DNA of 64,000 nt, from NCBI GenBank assembly GCA_005116955.1, contig SWDI01000003.1:369335-433334 (forward strand), in the 5' to 3' direction. The first letter of the stretch is position 1; every line of letters starts with the position of its first letter. This document shows, piece after piece, positions 33,043-41,427 of the stretch. The notes under the pieces were generated by a model that worked only from the letters and a program-made list of their open reading frames with translations, searched no databases and was not told the origin of the DNA. Source of the stretch: Nitrospira sp. Lineage in GTDB: Bacteria > Nitrospirota > Nitrospiria > Nitrospirales > Nitrospiraceae. A program made the position numbers and the translations under genes.

Positions 33043-35676
33043 CTACCGCTGGAGAGTGGTTTCAACCAGGCTAAAAACCTTTTCTAACGCCGCGTCGAGC
33101 TTGGCCGGATCCTTTCCTCCGGCCTGAGCCATTTCTGGCCGGCCGCCTCCGGTTCCACCCACCTCAGTGGCCAGAGCCTTGATGAGCTCACCGGCTTTGA
33201 TCGTCCCAATCAAGTCTTTCGTCACCACAACCAGCAACGAGACCTTGTCACCGCCGGTTGCTGCGCCAAGTGCGATGACACCGCTTTTCATCTTGTCCCG
33301 GAGCTGATCCGCCAACGCGCGCATACCGTTCCCATCCAGGCCATCCGTCCGCTGCACGTGCACCGCCACCCCGGCAACTGTCCTTGCAGTCGAGGCGATC
33401 GCGGCGCCGCTGGCCATTTTCAATTTCAACTCGTCCAGCTCCCGCTCCTTGTCCTTCAGCTGTGTGATCAGCTTGCGAGTCTTGGCGACCAGCTCGGACT
33501 GCCCCGCCTTCAACAGATCCGATAACTCGCGAACATCGGCTTCAAGTTTCTTCATGAGGACATACGCACCGCTGCCCGTCTGCGCTTCGATCCGGCGCAC
33601 ACCAGCCGCCACACCCCCTTCTGAGACAATGCGGAAGAGTCCGATGTCACCCGTCTGTCGGCAATGGGTACCGCCGCACAGTTCTTTGCTGAACGACTCC
33701 ACAGTCACCACGCGTACTTGTTCACCGTACTTGTCCCCAAAGAACGCCAGGGCGCCGTTCGCCACAGCCTCTTGAATACTCATCACCTGAGTGCGCACCG
33801 TCTCGTTCTTGCGAATTTCTGCATTTACCGTCGATTCAATGTCGTCAATGTCGCGGGACGACAGCGGTCGAAAATGAGCAAAGTCAAACCGAAGACGGTT
33901 GGGTCCGACCAGCGATCCATACTGCTTCACATGCGGCCCCAGTAAATCACGCAGAGCCGCATGGACGAGATGCGTCGCCGTATGATTACGCGCGGCATCC
34001 AGACGCGCGGACGCATGCACCGTCATATGCAGGCGCTCACCTTCTCGAATACACCCCTTGCGAACCGTTCCCTTGTGCAAGATGACCGTCGACGCCGGCC
34101 TCGTCGTCTCCTTGATATCGACCACCCCTTCAGGACCCGTCAAGGTTCCCTGATCTCCGACCTGCCCACCGCCTTCGGCATAGAAGGGCGTGAGATCCAG
34201 CGCCAGCTCGACCGTCTCCCCTTCGACGGCTTCCTTCACCAGCTGCTCGCCTTTCAGAATCGCTCGTAAGACGCCGTCGCTTTCCAGATGCTCATAGCCG
34301 ACGAACATCGTCGCCCCGATCCGCTTGGCCAGCTCGGCAACGGCCGGTCTGGCCGTTTCCTGTTCGAATCCGCCGGTCTTGCGCGCGCGAGTTCGCTGCT
34401 CGTCGATCGCCGCATTGAAACCAGGTTCATCGACCGTCATGTCCTGTTCCCGACAGGCCTCGGTGATCAAGTCCATGGGGAACCCATAGGTGTCATAGAG
34501 TTTGAAGACGTCGTCCCCTGCCAAAACCGTTTGTCTCGCCGCCTTCGCCCGCTCGATCATGTCGTTCAAAATCGGCAAGCCCTGGTCGAGCGTCGCGATA
34601 AACCGCTCCTCTTCGCCTTTCGTCGCTTCGGCGATCGTGCCGGATGCCGCGCGCACTTCCGAGTAGGTGGCGGCCATCTGGTCCACGACAGTCGCACTGA
34701 GTTCGTGCAGAAAGGGCTCGACAATGCCGAGCAGTCGGCCATGACGGGCCGCTCGGCGCAGGATCCGACGCAACACATACCCACGCCCTTCGTTCGACGG
34801 CAGGATGCCATCCGTCATCAAAAACGTAATGGCGCGCAAATGGTCCGCGATCACGCGCATCGAACGATCCGAGGAATCCTGCTTGCCATACTCGGTGCCG
34901 GCCCGTCCGGCGATCGCCGCAAGCAGCGGTGTAAAGAGATCGCTGTCGTAATTGCTCGAGACACCCTGGGCCACGGCGACTAACCGCTCGAGCCCCATCC
35001 CAGTATCGATACTTGGTTTCGGCAGCGGGTGGAGCGTCCCAGAGGCATCACGGTTGTACTGCATGAAGACGAGATTCCAGATCTCGATCACCCGGTCGCC
35101 CTCGCCGTTCGGCCGGTCTTCGCCTGGTACGGACGGGCCCTGGTCGAAGTGAATTTCTGAGCAGGGGCCACAGGGACCGGTGTCTGCCATTTGCCAGAAG
35201 TTGTCTTTTTCACCACACCGAACGATACGCGACGGCGAGACGCCGATCTTCTTCCAGAGCTTCTCCGCATCGTCATCCTCGCGAAAGACAGTCACCCACA
35301 TCCGATCTTTCTGCAGCCCGACCGTCTGCGTCAGGAACTCCCATCCGAATCGGATAGCATCATCTTTGAAGTAATCACCGAACGAAAAGTTGCCGAGCAT
35401 CTCGAAGAACGTGTGGTGCCGCCTGGTGTACCCCACGTTTTCTAGATCGTTGTGTTTGCCGCCGGCGCGAAGGCACTTTTGCACAGTCACAGCTCGTGTA
35501 TAGGGACGGGGTTCTTCTCCGAGGAAGACCCGTTTGAATTGATTCATCCCGGCGTTAGTAAAGAGCAGCGTCGGGTCCGCCTGGGGAATCAAGGCTGCGC
35601 TGGGCACGGCCTGATGGCCGTGCTGTTCAAAATACCGGATAAACGATTGCCTAAGTTCCTGCGCACTCTGCGTCAT
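33043..35676 (-). CDS. alaS: Alanyl-tRNA synthetase
   Basis: Class II synthetase, about 877 residues. The catalytic domain begins SAQELRQSFIRYFEQHGHQA and includes TNAGMNQFKRVFLGEE and DTGMGLERLVAVAQG. The editing domain has HTATHLVHAALRDLLG (HxxxH) and ELCGGTHCRQTGDIGLF (Cys-x3-His pair), and the C-terminal domain ends GGTGGGRPEMAQAGGKDPAK. The start is either ATG at 35676 (with AAGGA about 10 bases upstream) or ATG at 35685, which overlaps the recX stop; I prefer 35676. Confidence 0.96.
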   Translation of the reverse strand: MTQSAQELRQSFIRYFEQHGHQAVPSAALIPQADPTLLFTNAGMNQFKRVFLGEEPRPYTRAVTVQKCLRAGGKHNDLENVGYTRRHHTFFEMLGNFSFGDYFKDDAIRFGWEFLTQTVGLQKDRMWVTVFREDDDAEKLWKKIGVSPSRIVRCGEKDNFWQMADTGPCGPCSEIHFDQGPSVPGEDRPNGEGDRVIEIWNLVFMQYNRDASGTLHPLPKPSIDTGMGLERLVAVAQGVSSNYDSDLFTPLLAAIAGRAGTEYGKQDSSDRSMRVIADHLRAITFLMTDGILPSNEGRGYVLRRILRRAARHGRLLGIVEPFLHELSATVVDQMAATYSEVRAASGTIAEATKGEEERFIATLDQGLPILNDMIERAKAARQTVLAGDDVFKLYDTYGFPMDLITEACREQDMTVDEPGFNAAIDEQRTRARKTGGFEQETARPAVAELAKRIGATMFVGYEHLESDGVLRAILKGEQLVKEAVEGETVELALDLTPFYAEGGGQVGDQGTLTGPEGVVDIKETTRPASTVILHKGTVRKGCIREGERLHMTVHASARLDAARNHTATHLVHAALRDLLGPHVKQYGSLVGPNRLRFDFAHFRPLSSRDIDDIESTVNAEIRKNETVRTQVMSIQEAVANGALAFFGDKYGEQVRVVTVESFSKELCGGTHCRQTGDIGLFRIVSEGGVAAGVRRIEAQTGSGAYVLMKKLEADVRELSDLLKAGQSELVAKTRKLITQLKDKERELDELKLKMASGAAIASTARTVAGVAVHVQRTDGLDGNGMRALADQLRDKMKSGVIALGAATGGDKVSLLVVVTKDLIGTIKAGELIKALATEVGGTGGGRPEMAQAGGKDPAKLDAALEKVFSLVETTLQR

Positions 35677-35681
35677 GAGTC

Positions 35682-36200
35682 TCATCCTTCATCGCTATCG
35701 CAAGCGACCATCACAATACGATCAATCGTCTCTTCGTCGAAACCCCGCTGACGTAGGAGACGCACCGATTGCGCCGGTGTCAACCGGCTACCATGGCGCT
35801 GCCTGGCGTTCAGCGCTCGACGAGCCATTCGTTCTTCCCCCACATCATGAAACACGTCGGTAATCACCCGATCCGCCACCGTCTCGGCGATTCCCTTGGC
35901 CTGCAACTCCGCCTTGATCCGCGCTGGTCCCATCGGCCGAGAGACCAACCTCCGTTCCACCCATCGCTGGGCATAGGCGGAATCGTTGAGATAGTGGAGA
36001 TCGGACAATCGACGGATGGTCTGCTTGACCAGAAGCGAGGACACGCCGTGCGAGATCAGAAACTGCTGGACTTGCGCAACGGTACGATCCCTCCGCGCAA
36101 GAAAGCCAGCGGCAAGCCGAGCCACATCATCCACGGACGTCAAGCGTGCTCTGATACGAGGACGTATGCTCCGGGGTTTATCGATTCGCCCGCCTTTCAT
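35682..36200 (-). CDS. recX: Regulatory protein RecX
   Basis: RecX binds RecA filaments and limits their extension. The 172-residue protein has the helical repeats of the family: [20 protein letters not shown], then [20 protein letters not shown] and [14 protein letters not shown]. The start chosen is ATG 36200, which overlaps the recA stop; a longer upstream open frame is basic and lies inside recA. Follows recA on the same strand and precedes alaS, the usual Nitrospira-like order. Confidence 0.9.
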   Translation of the reverse strand: MKGGRIDKPRSIRPRIRARLTSVDDVARLAAGFLARRDRTVAQVQQFLISHGVSSLLVKQTIRRLSDLHYLNDSAYAQRWVERRLVSRPMGPARIKAELQAKGIAETVADRVITDVFHDVGEERMARRALNARQRHGSRLTPAQSVRLLRQRGFDEETIDRIVMVACDSDEG

Positions 36201-37272
36201 CGCCGCGTGCCGCCACCTTCTCGTCTTTCTTCTCGTCCTTCTTGTCGTCTTTGACGTCTGCTTTTTTCTCGCCGCGCGCGGGTACTCCAGCCAGTTCACG
36301 CAGATTCATTTCGACTTCATGAGCCATCGCCGTATTACTCTTCATGAAATCTCGCACAGCATCACGGCCCTGACCAATCCGTTCTCCCTTATAGGAATAC
36401 CAAGCACCGGACTTATCGATGAGCTTTTTCTCGACCCCCATGTCGACCAGTTCGCCGGTCTTGGAAATCCCTTCAGCAAACATGATGTCGAACTCTGCTT
36501 GGCGGAACGGCGGCGCCATCTTATTTTTCACCACTTTGACACGAACCCGGCTACCCATGACATCCTGACCTTCTTTAATCGACTCGATCCGACGGATATC
36601 CAAGCGAACGGACGAATAAAACTTAAGCGCGTTACCGCCGGTAGTCGTTTCTGGATTCCCAAACATCACGCCCAGCTTCATGCGAATTTGGTTGATGAAG
36701 ATCACCGTCGTCAGCGACTTCGCAATCGCCGCAGTGAGCTTTCGTAAGGCTTGTGACATAAGCCTCGCCTGAAGCCCCATGTGGGCATCGCCCATTTCGC
36801 CCTCGATTTCTGCACGAGGCGTCAACGCCGCGACCGAATCGACCACAATCAAATCAATCGCACCGCTTCGCACCAAGGTTTCGGCGATCTCCAAGGCCTG
36901 CTCACCCGTATCCGGTTGCGAAACCAGCAGATCATCAGCCTGCACACCCAGCTTCTTGGCATAGGTCACATCCAACGCATGCTCGGCATCGATGAATGCG
37001 GCCACACCTCCCGTTTTTTGCACCTCAGCAATACAATGCAGCGTCATCGTCGTCTTGCCCGACGCCTCCGGACCAAAGATCTCAATCACTCGTCCTCGTG
37101 GAAGCCCACCGACCCCAAGGGCAATGTCGAGTCCCAGCGAGCCAGTGGAAATCGCTGGTACGTCGACCTTGTCTTCAGTCCCCAGCTTCATGATGGCTCC
37201 CTTCCCATACTGCTTCTCAATTTGGGACAGGGCTAAGTCGAGCGCGCGCTTCTTGTCGTCTTTTTCAGACAT
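36178..37272 (-). CDS. recA: Recombinase RecA
   Basis: RecA, 364 residues. Walker A is [10 protein letters not shown], followed by [38 protein letters not shown] and [19 protein letters not shown]. The C-terminus is a long Lys/Asp-rich tail. The upstream sequence shows no recognisable LexA box of either the CTGT or GAAC type, so SOS control cannot be inferred. First gene of the run leading to ridA. Confidence 0.98.
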   Translation of the reverse strand: MSEKDDKKRALDLALSQIEKQYGKGAIMKLGTEDKVDVPAISTGSLGLDIALGVGGLPRGRVIEIFGPEASGKTTMTLHCIAEVQKTGGVAAFIDAEHALDVTYAKKLGVQADDLLVSQPDTGEQALEIAETLVRSGAIDLIVVDSVAALTPRAEIEGEMGDAHMGLQARLMSQALRKLTAAIAKSLTTVIFINQIRMKLGVMFGNPETTTGGNALKFYSSVRLDIRRIESIKEGQDVMGSRVRVKVVKNKMAPPFRQAEFDIMFAEGISKTGELVDMGVEKKLIDKSGAWYSYKGERIGQGRDAVRDFMKSNTAMAHEVEMNLRELAGVPARGEKKADVKDDKKDEKKDEKVAARGDERRANR

Positions 37273-37476
37273 GCGAATCTCCTACAAGATGAGAGGAAAG
37301 AATCCGGCCGATTATACCCAAGCTACGTGGCAAAACCTAGCCTCATCTCATCGAAGAGAAGTGAGACGCACCGTGCGAAGCAGACCAAGCCGATACGCAA
37401 TAAAGGCGAAATCAATAGCGGGAAACTGCCTGAGGTGATTCATTTATGGGAAGTCGAAATCTTGCGGGGACGCCTC

Positions 37477-37818
37477 ATGCGCGGTGATGATCAAACCGAC
37501 AAAAAAGAATTACGAACCTCTCCTCGTATTCCATTGGACTGCCGCCTGTTCTTTTCAAGCACTGAACTGGTAGAGGCTGATGCGACACTCCTCGATCTGT
37601 CCAGCGCTGGCTGTGCAGCCGAGTCCGAGACCTCCGTCCGAACCGACATGAGTCTCGACCTGTGGATCTTCTCCCCAACCTATAGTTGGCGCATGCACAT
37701 TCACCATGCTGTCGTTCGGTGGGTCCGAGGACAGGTGTTCGGCGTGGAATTCCTAAATCTTCGCCCAGTCCAGCGGAAACGACTGCGCCAGCTGGTCGAG
37801 AAGTTCAGAGTGCAGTAA
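37477..37818 (+). CDS. PilZ-domain protein
   Basis: A PilZ domain, which binds cyclic di-GMP. The motif region reads ELRTSPRIPLDCRLFF, i.e. the RxxxR-like arginines of the c-di-GMP site, then DATLLDLSSAGCAAES, close to the usual DxSxxG motif, and VVRWVRGQVFGVEFLNLR. ATG at 37477 is chosen; a longer frame from GTG 37327 is possible. About 113 residues, one domain, divergent from recA. Confidence 0.75.
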   Translation: MRGDDQTDKKELRTSPRIPLDCRLFFSSTELVEADATLLDLSSAGCAAESETSVRTDMSLDLWIFSPTYSWRMHIHHAVVRWVRGQVFGVEFLNLRPVQRKRLRQLVEKFRVQ

Positions 37819-37945
37819 CCCCTCATCCCAACTCCCACAACAAGAACATGCCTCGCACGTTCTTTCCCCCCTCATACCGCATCTGCCTTCACAAGGCTCG
37901 CGATCCCAGCCCTGCTACCGCTGAGGATGCGCGAGAGGCGCGATC

Positions 37946-38182
37946 ATGAGAGGGTATGATCAGATCATGTTCGATCCCCAGATGCTCGGGGGGTGAGCTT
38001 GTATTCGCGGGATGCGGCTAAGCATGTCGTTGCATGTGAATCTGGTGGTCAATGGCATGTCTGTCGAACAGATCGTAAAAGAATTCCCGCTGCTCGACGC
38101 GGAGGATATCCGCCAAGCCCTTCAATACGCGGCGGTGCTCACCTATGAAGAACTCCATCCGTTGGCCAGCAGCCCGTTGTGA
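37946..38182 (+). pseudogene. DUF433 antitoxin-like gene with in-frame stop
   Basis: In a single frame: MRGYDQIMFDPQMLGG, a TGA stop (37994-37996), then ACIRGMRLSMSLHVNLVVNG, MSVEQIVKEFPLLDAEDIRQ, ALQYAAVLTYEELHPLASSP and a stop. This is a DUF433 protein (normally ...GGKxCIRGMR...) whose Lys/Arg codon before CIRG is replaced by TGA. DUF433 genes normally precede a DUF5615 toxin gene; none follows. An internal start at 38012 or 38024 could still give a C-terminal half. Confidence 0.75.
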
Positions 38183-38214
38183 AGTGTTTGGCCGATTGGG
38201 CCTGGCACGCGGCA

Positions 38215-38514
38215 TCAGCTGTAGGTTTGCTCGTCTCGCTTGGCGAGTTTCAGAAGAATGACCTTCTGGCGTGAGTCGTCCACATCGTACAGCAGGCGAT
38301 AGGGACCGATGCGAAGGCGATATTGTGCGGTGAATTGTGACACGATGAGCTGGCCAGCGAGTTGTTTCGTCCGTTTCCCCTCAGGTCTCGGATTGGCAGT
38401 GAGCGACCGAATGGCGGCGACGATAGATGCCCGGTAATCGGTGGGGATCTTCGCCAATGTCTTCTGAAAGGAGCGCTCAATCCGTTCGCTAGGAAACACG
38501 ACTTCGTAGGGCAA
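38215..38514 (-). CDS. RelE/ParE-family toxin
   Basis: A 99-residue RelE-like mRNA interferase: YEVVFPSERIERSFQKTLAK, then LAGQLIVSQFTAQYRLRIGP and YRLLYDVDDSRQKVILLKLA, with the conserved YRLRIGPYRLLYxV strand. TTG start at 38514 immediately following the antitoxin stop (38515-38517), so translation is coupled. Confidence 0.85.
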   Translation of the reverse strand: MPYEVVFPSERIERSFQKTLAKIPTDYRASIVAAIRSLTANPRPEGKRTKQLAGQLIVSQFTAQYRLRIGPYRLLYDVDDSRQKVILLKLAKRDEQTYS

Positions 38515-38796
38515 CTACAGCCCCATCTTCTTGAAGAGACGTTCGGCAGGAACGGCTTTCCCCTGTGCATACTCTGTGCGGGCTCGCTTGATCTCCCCCA
38601 GTAACTTCTTATCTTTCAACTCATCGAGGGCCTCGACCAAATCCAGCATGTCCTCGTAGGGCACGAGGAAGGACACCGGTTTGCCGTGGGAAAGGACCAG
38701 GGAAGGAGACTTCGAATGAATCAGTTTCGAGAGCTGTGCTTGCGCCTCTCGCACATTAACCGGCCTGGCGTTCCGAAGCAGGGATGACGAACTCAC
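38515..38796 (-). CDS. Phd/YefM-family antitoxin
   Basis: A 93-residue antitoxin: NVREAQAQLSKLIHSKSPSL, then VLSHGKPVSFLVPYEDMLDL, the N-terminal DNA-binding domain of the Phd/YefM family (VSFLVPYEDM), followed by a helical toxin-binding tail (DKKLLGEIKRARTEY). Encoded just before the RelE toxin gene. Confidence 0.85.
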   Translation of the reverse strand: MSSSSLLRNARPVNVREAQAQLSKLIHSKSPSLVLSHGKPVSFLVPYEDMLDLVEALDELKDKKLLGEIKRARTEYAQGKAVPAERLFKKMGL

Positions 38797-38821
38797 ACTC
38801 GCACCTCTTGCTGTATTGCAG

Positions 38822-38833
38822 TTGTATATACAA
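38822..38833. promoter_or_regulatory. Palindromic operator-like site before the TA pair
   Basis: TTGTATATACAA is a perfect 12-bp palindrome 26 bases upstream of the antitoxin start. Antitoxins of this family repress their own operon by binding such palindromes. Inferred from position. Confidence 0.45.
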
Positions 38834-38997
38834 TAGCAGGTTCACCGTGGTCTCGCAAGGGCATGCTGAATGGACGACCGACCGTGCGTTTCATGCAGGG
38901 CAAGACCCGGCACCTGCTAATCTTGCTCTCTTCTTCCCCGGCATCACCACCTTGATCTTCCGGTTCGGATGGTCCTCGTCCTGCTGATTAGGTAAGC

Positions 38998-39204
38998 GTG
39001 AGACGAACCGGTTACCTCACCGAAAAATACATTATCCGAGGGACACAGGCCTTTGATCGCTGGCGGGAACGCCAATCGGCCAATCGCCGTGCGGCGAAAG
39101 AATTATTGGGCGTCATTCTGGCTACGGCATCTCAACTCCCCGCCTCCATGCGCACACTCCTCAAAGCCGTCAACCTCTTCCGCGAGCCAGCCCATCAGGC
39201 GTAG
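38998..39204 (+). CDS. Small hypothetical basic protein
   Basis: A 68-residue, Arg-rich helical protein starting RRTGYLTEKYIIRGTQAFDR. No recognised domain. Start is GTG at 38998. Weak support: coding-like residue composition but no clear ribosome-binding site. Confidence 0.35.
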   Translation: MRRTGYLTEKYIIRGTQAFDRWRERQSANRRAAKELLGVILATASQLPASMRTLLKAVNLFREPAHQA

Positions 39205-39366
39205 CAAAAATAGGAGACCAAAGCCCAACACTGAATAAACACGAGGCCTAACGCCCCTTGCTTTGACTTGACACAAAACTGGTTCGCAACGCCCCAGTGG
39301 CTCTATTGACAATAGAGTTCATAGTAGGCACTCATTCTTGGCATTACATAGAAATGAGGCATCTTT

Positions 39367-40107
39367 GTGCCACTTAAAACCATCAATGGCATTTTCCTCC
39401 CAGCTAATGGCTTCTTAGACGAAACAGAGAAAGGAGACGTTGTAGGAGTCGGCGGCTGGATTGGCAATTATGCTAGCTGGAATAATTTTGAACGTCGTTG
39501 GTTCGAACTACTGCCATCTGAAGCCAAAGGCGACTTTCACTACACTGACTATTGGCATGATCCCAAGTACTGGAGCGCTAAATGGTCACACTCTAAACGA
39601 GTAGAATTCATGCAGCAATTGGCTGAACTTATAGTTGAACATACCTCGCTTGGCCTGGGAATTCTGGTCTCCAAGGCCGAATACGAGGAGACAATACCTG
39701 AAGAGGACAAGCACGAGGTTAAGGAAGCAGTTTATTTTTGTCTTGCGCATTGCCTTAGGTTGCTCATAGAGCACTTTGACACAATGCCCGGCCAACCTCC
39801 GAAACCTCTTAGCTTCATGCACGATCGGAAAACCGGCAAGCACGAGTGGATCGGTGGCTGGTACACATTCGTGAGGAACACATTTCAACACAAGAATATC
39901 TTGGGAGATCTTTCATTTGGCACCCGAGCTGAGGAACCTGGTTTACAGGCGGCAGATCTCTTAATGGGAGAACTTCGTCGCTATCGCGAAGGACACGAGT
40001 CCAAGATCATAGATATTTTCCGTCAGAAAAATAACGTGTTAGTAGGTCGCCCCACAAAAGACGAGCTCCGGGAATTGGTCCGAAAGGCGTATGAAATGAT
40101 GCAATAA
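39367..40107 (+). CDS. DUF3800-family protein
   Basis: A 246-residue DUF3800-like protein, a group with an RNase H-like fold often found near mobile elements. Features: N-terminal IFLPANGFLDETEKGD (acidic LDET where the family has hxDES), FHYTDYWH, then the end EEPGLQAADLLMGELRRY which matches the family's C-terminal 'GLQxADxxa' signature. Base composition is visibly more A+T-rich than the flanking genes, suggesting transfer. Function unknown. Confidence 0.7.
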   Translation: MPLKTINGIFLPANGFLDETEKGDVVGVGGWIGNYASWNNFERRWFELLPSEAKGDFHYTDYWHDPKYWSAKWSHSKRVEFMQQLAELIVEHTSLGLGILVSKAEYEETIPEEDKHEVKEAVYFCLAHCLRLLIEHFDTMPGQPPKPLSFMHDRKTGKHEWIGGWYTFVRNTFQHKNILGDLSFGTRAEEPGLQAADLLMGELRRYREGHESKIIDIFRQKNNVLVGRPTKDELRELVRKAYEMMQ

Positions 40108-40366
40108 ATGAAGAAGGTGCCCATCACACAGGCTCCCCGTCACCAACCTCTCCAACTGACTGACCACATAGAAGGAAATAACAAAGGGTCGAGGGTCTTT
40201 TCTGATTACTCGTCATGATGAATCACCACCAAAATGCCTTCTGACACTCGACAACCTGATTCTTGCGCCTCAGCTCGTCCACGTAACATTCACGTTTCCG
40301 CGCACAGCGGGCAACACGCAGGAAGCAGTTCATTTGACGGCACCCCAACTGGGGCTGTATTCTAAC

Positions 40367-40382
40367 GATCAGAATTCTGGTC
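40367..40382. promoter_or_regulatory. Palindromic operator-like site before the second TA pair
   Basis: GATCAGAATTCTGGTC contains the perfect palindrome CAGAATTCTG (40370-40379), 24 bases upstream of the antitoxin ATG, where an autoregulatory site would be expected. Confidence 0.4.
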
Positions 40383-40402
40383 ACTCTAGCAAGAGGTCTC
40401 TC

Positions 40403-40699
40403 ATGGCAAAAACCTTGTCGTTATCCGAAGTGAAAACCCGCCTCCCTGAACTCGTGGCGGGAGTCCAGGAGCGTGAGGAGGAAGTCATCGTCACAAAGAA
40501 TGGCCGGCCGGCGGCGATTTTGATCAATATTGATGAATATACCCGCCTTAAAGAGACCTTGGATGTCCTGAGCGATCCGGGACTCATGAGCCAGATTGCC
40601 GAGAGTCGGGCCTTTTACAAAACAAAGCACACAGGGCTCTCGTTTGAGGATGTATTCGGCGAGCCGCTTACGCCGGTCAAGAAGCGACGAACTGCGTGA
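40403..40699 (+). CDS. Phd/YefM-family antitoxin
   Basis: A 98-residue antitoxin: LSLSEVKTRLPELVAGVQER, then EEVIVTKNGRPAAILINIDE with the conserved Phd/YefM domain and a helical C-terminus. ATG at 40403 is preferred over a longer frame. Its TGA overlaps the toxin GTG (GTGA at 40696-40699). Confidence 0.87.
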   Translation: MAKTLSLSEVKTRLPELVAGVQEREEEVIVTKNGRPAAILINIDEYTRLKETLDVLSDPGLMSQIAESRAFYKTKHTGLSFEDVFGEPLTPVKKRRTA

Positions 40700-40992
40700 T
40701 CCCCTTCCGACCGGATATCCCTCCGCATGTCGCGGACGTGATCCGCTCACTCCATCCCGATCTCAAGCAACTGATCAAGTCAGCCATTCGGGCCATTGCC
40801 GCCAACCCCGAATGCGGCGAGCCGCTCAAGCGGGAACTCGACGGGTTACGAAAATACCGCGTTCGCCGCTTCCGCATCGTCTACGCAGTCGATCACAAGA
40901 GACGAGTCATTCGCCTCATGGCTGTGGGACACCGCCAATCTGTGTATGAGGAGCTGACCAAGCGGCTTCGACAAAAGCCCCGAGAACAGTAA
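40696..40992 (+). CDS. RelE/ParE-family toxin
   Basis: A 98-residue RelE/ParE toxin: PHVADVIRSLHPDLKQLIKS, then GEPLKRELDGLRKYRVRRFR and IVYAVDHKRRVIRLMAVGHR, the classical C-terminal strand with Arg and His. GTG start overlaps the antitoxin stop, showing coupling. Confidence 0.88.
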   Translation: MIPFRPDIPPHVADVIRSLHPDLKQLIKSAIRAIAANPECGEPLKRELDGLRKYRVRRFRIVYAVDHKRRVIRLMAVGHRQSVYEELTKRLRQKPREQ

Positions 40993-41135
40993 TTCCTCAG
41001 TTCACTCCCTCACCACCTCACGAGGGCATTTAAAGGTCCTTCCCTCTCTGGTTCTCCTATGACGCATCTGATCGCCACTGGACACCCGGCAAGAATAGGG
41101 ATTAGGCTGAAGCACAAACCCCAAAGAGGAAGCCC

Positions 41136-41237
41136 ATGCCTGGAATGTTTGGCAACAATCCGCCGCTTATGTTGATCGCCATCGGGATTGTCATTGTCGC
41201 GGCTGTCGTGTTCGCCCTGATGACGGCAGGTTATTAG
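41136..41237 (+). CDS. Short single-pass membrane peptide (33 aa)
   Basis: A 33-codon frame: a short polar start (PGMFGNNPP) then LMLIAIGIVIVAAVVFALMT, one transmembrane helix, ending AGY. ATG at 41136 has AGAGGA seven to eight bases upstream. The hydrophobic region is continuous and typical of a small membrane protein. Unknown function; could be a toxin-like peptide or an accessory subunit. Confidence 0.5.
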   Translation: MPGMFGNNPPLMLIAIGIVIVAAVVFALMTAGY

Positions 41238-41427
41238 GCGGATCAGTGGATCGATGAGCACTTAATCGGTTCATACCTGGAAGAAGTATGGTCACGCTGT
41301 TTCCCCGTCAACACGTGGAATCCACTGTGATGCAGTCTCAACTTTGGCTCACTCCGAGATCTGCTGCTGCATGCTTAAAGTCAATACACATGCCAGACCA
41401 TCCCGCTGGAAATTGCAAGAGAGTGTT

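Noticed and set aside
37273-37330. LexA-type operator upstream of recA
   Set aside because: Neither a CTGT-N8-ACAG nor a GAAC-N4-GTTC pattern is present in the leader.
37994-37996. Selenocysteine or other recoding at the DUF433 TGA
   Set aside because: No structured downstream element is evident, and the expected residue is Lys/Arg rather than Cys; a nonsense mutation is simpler.
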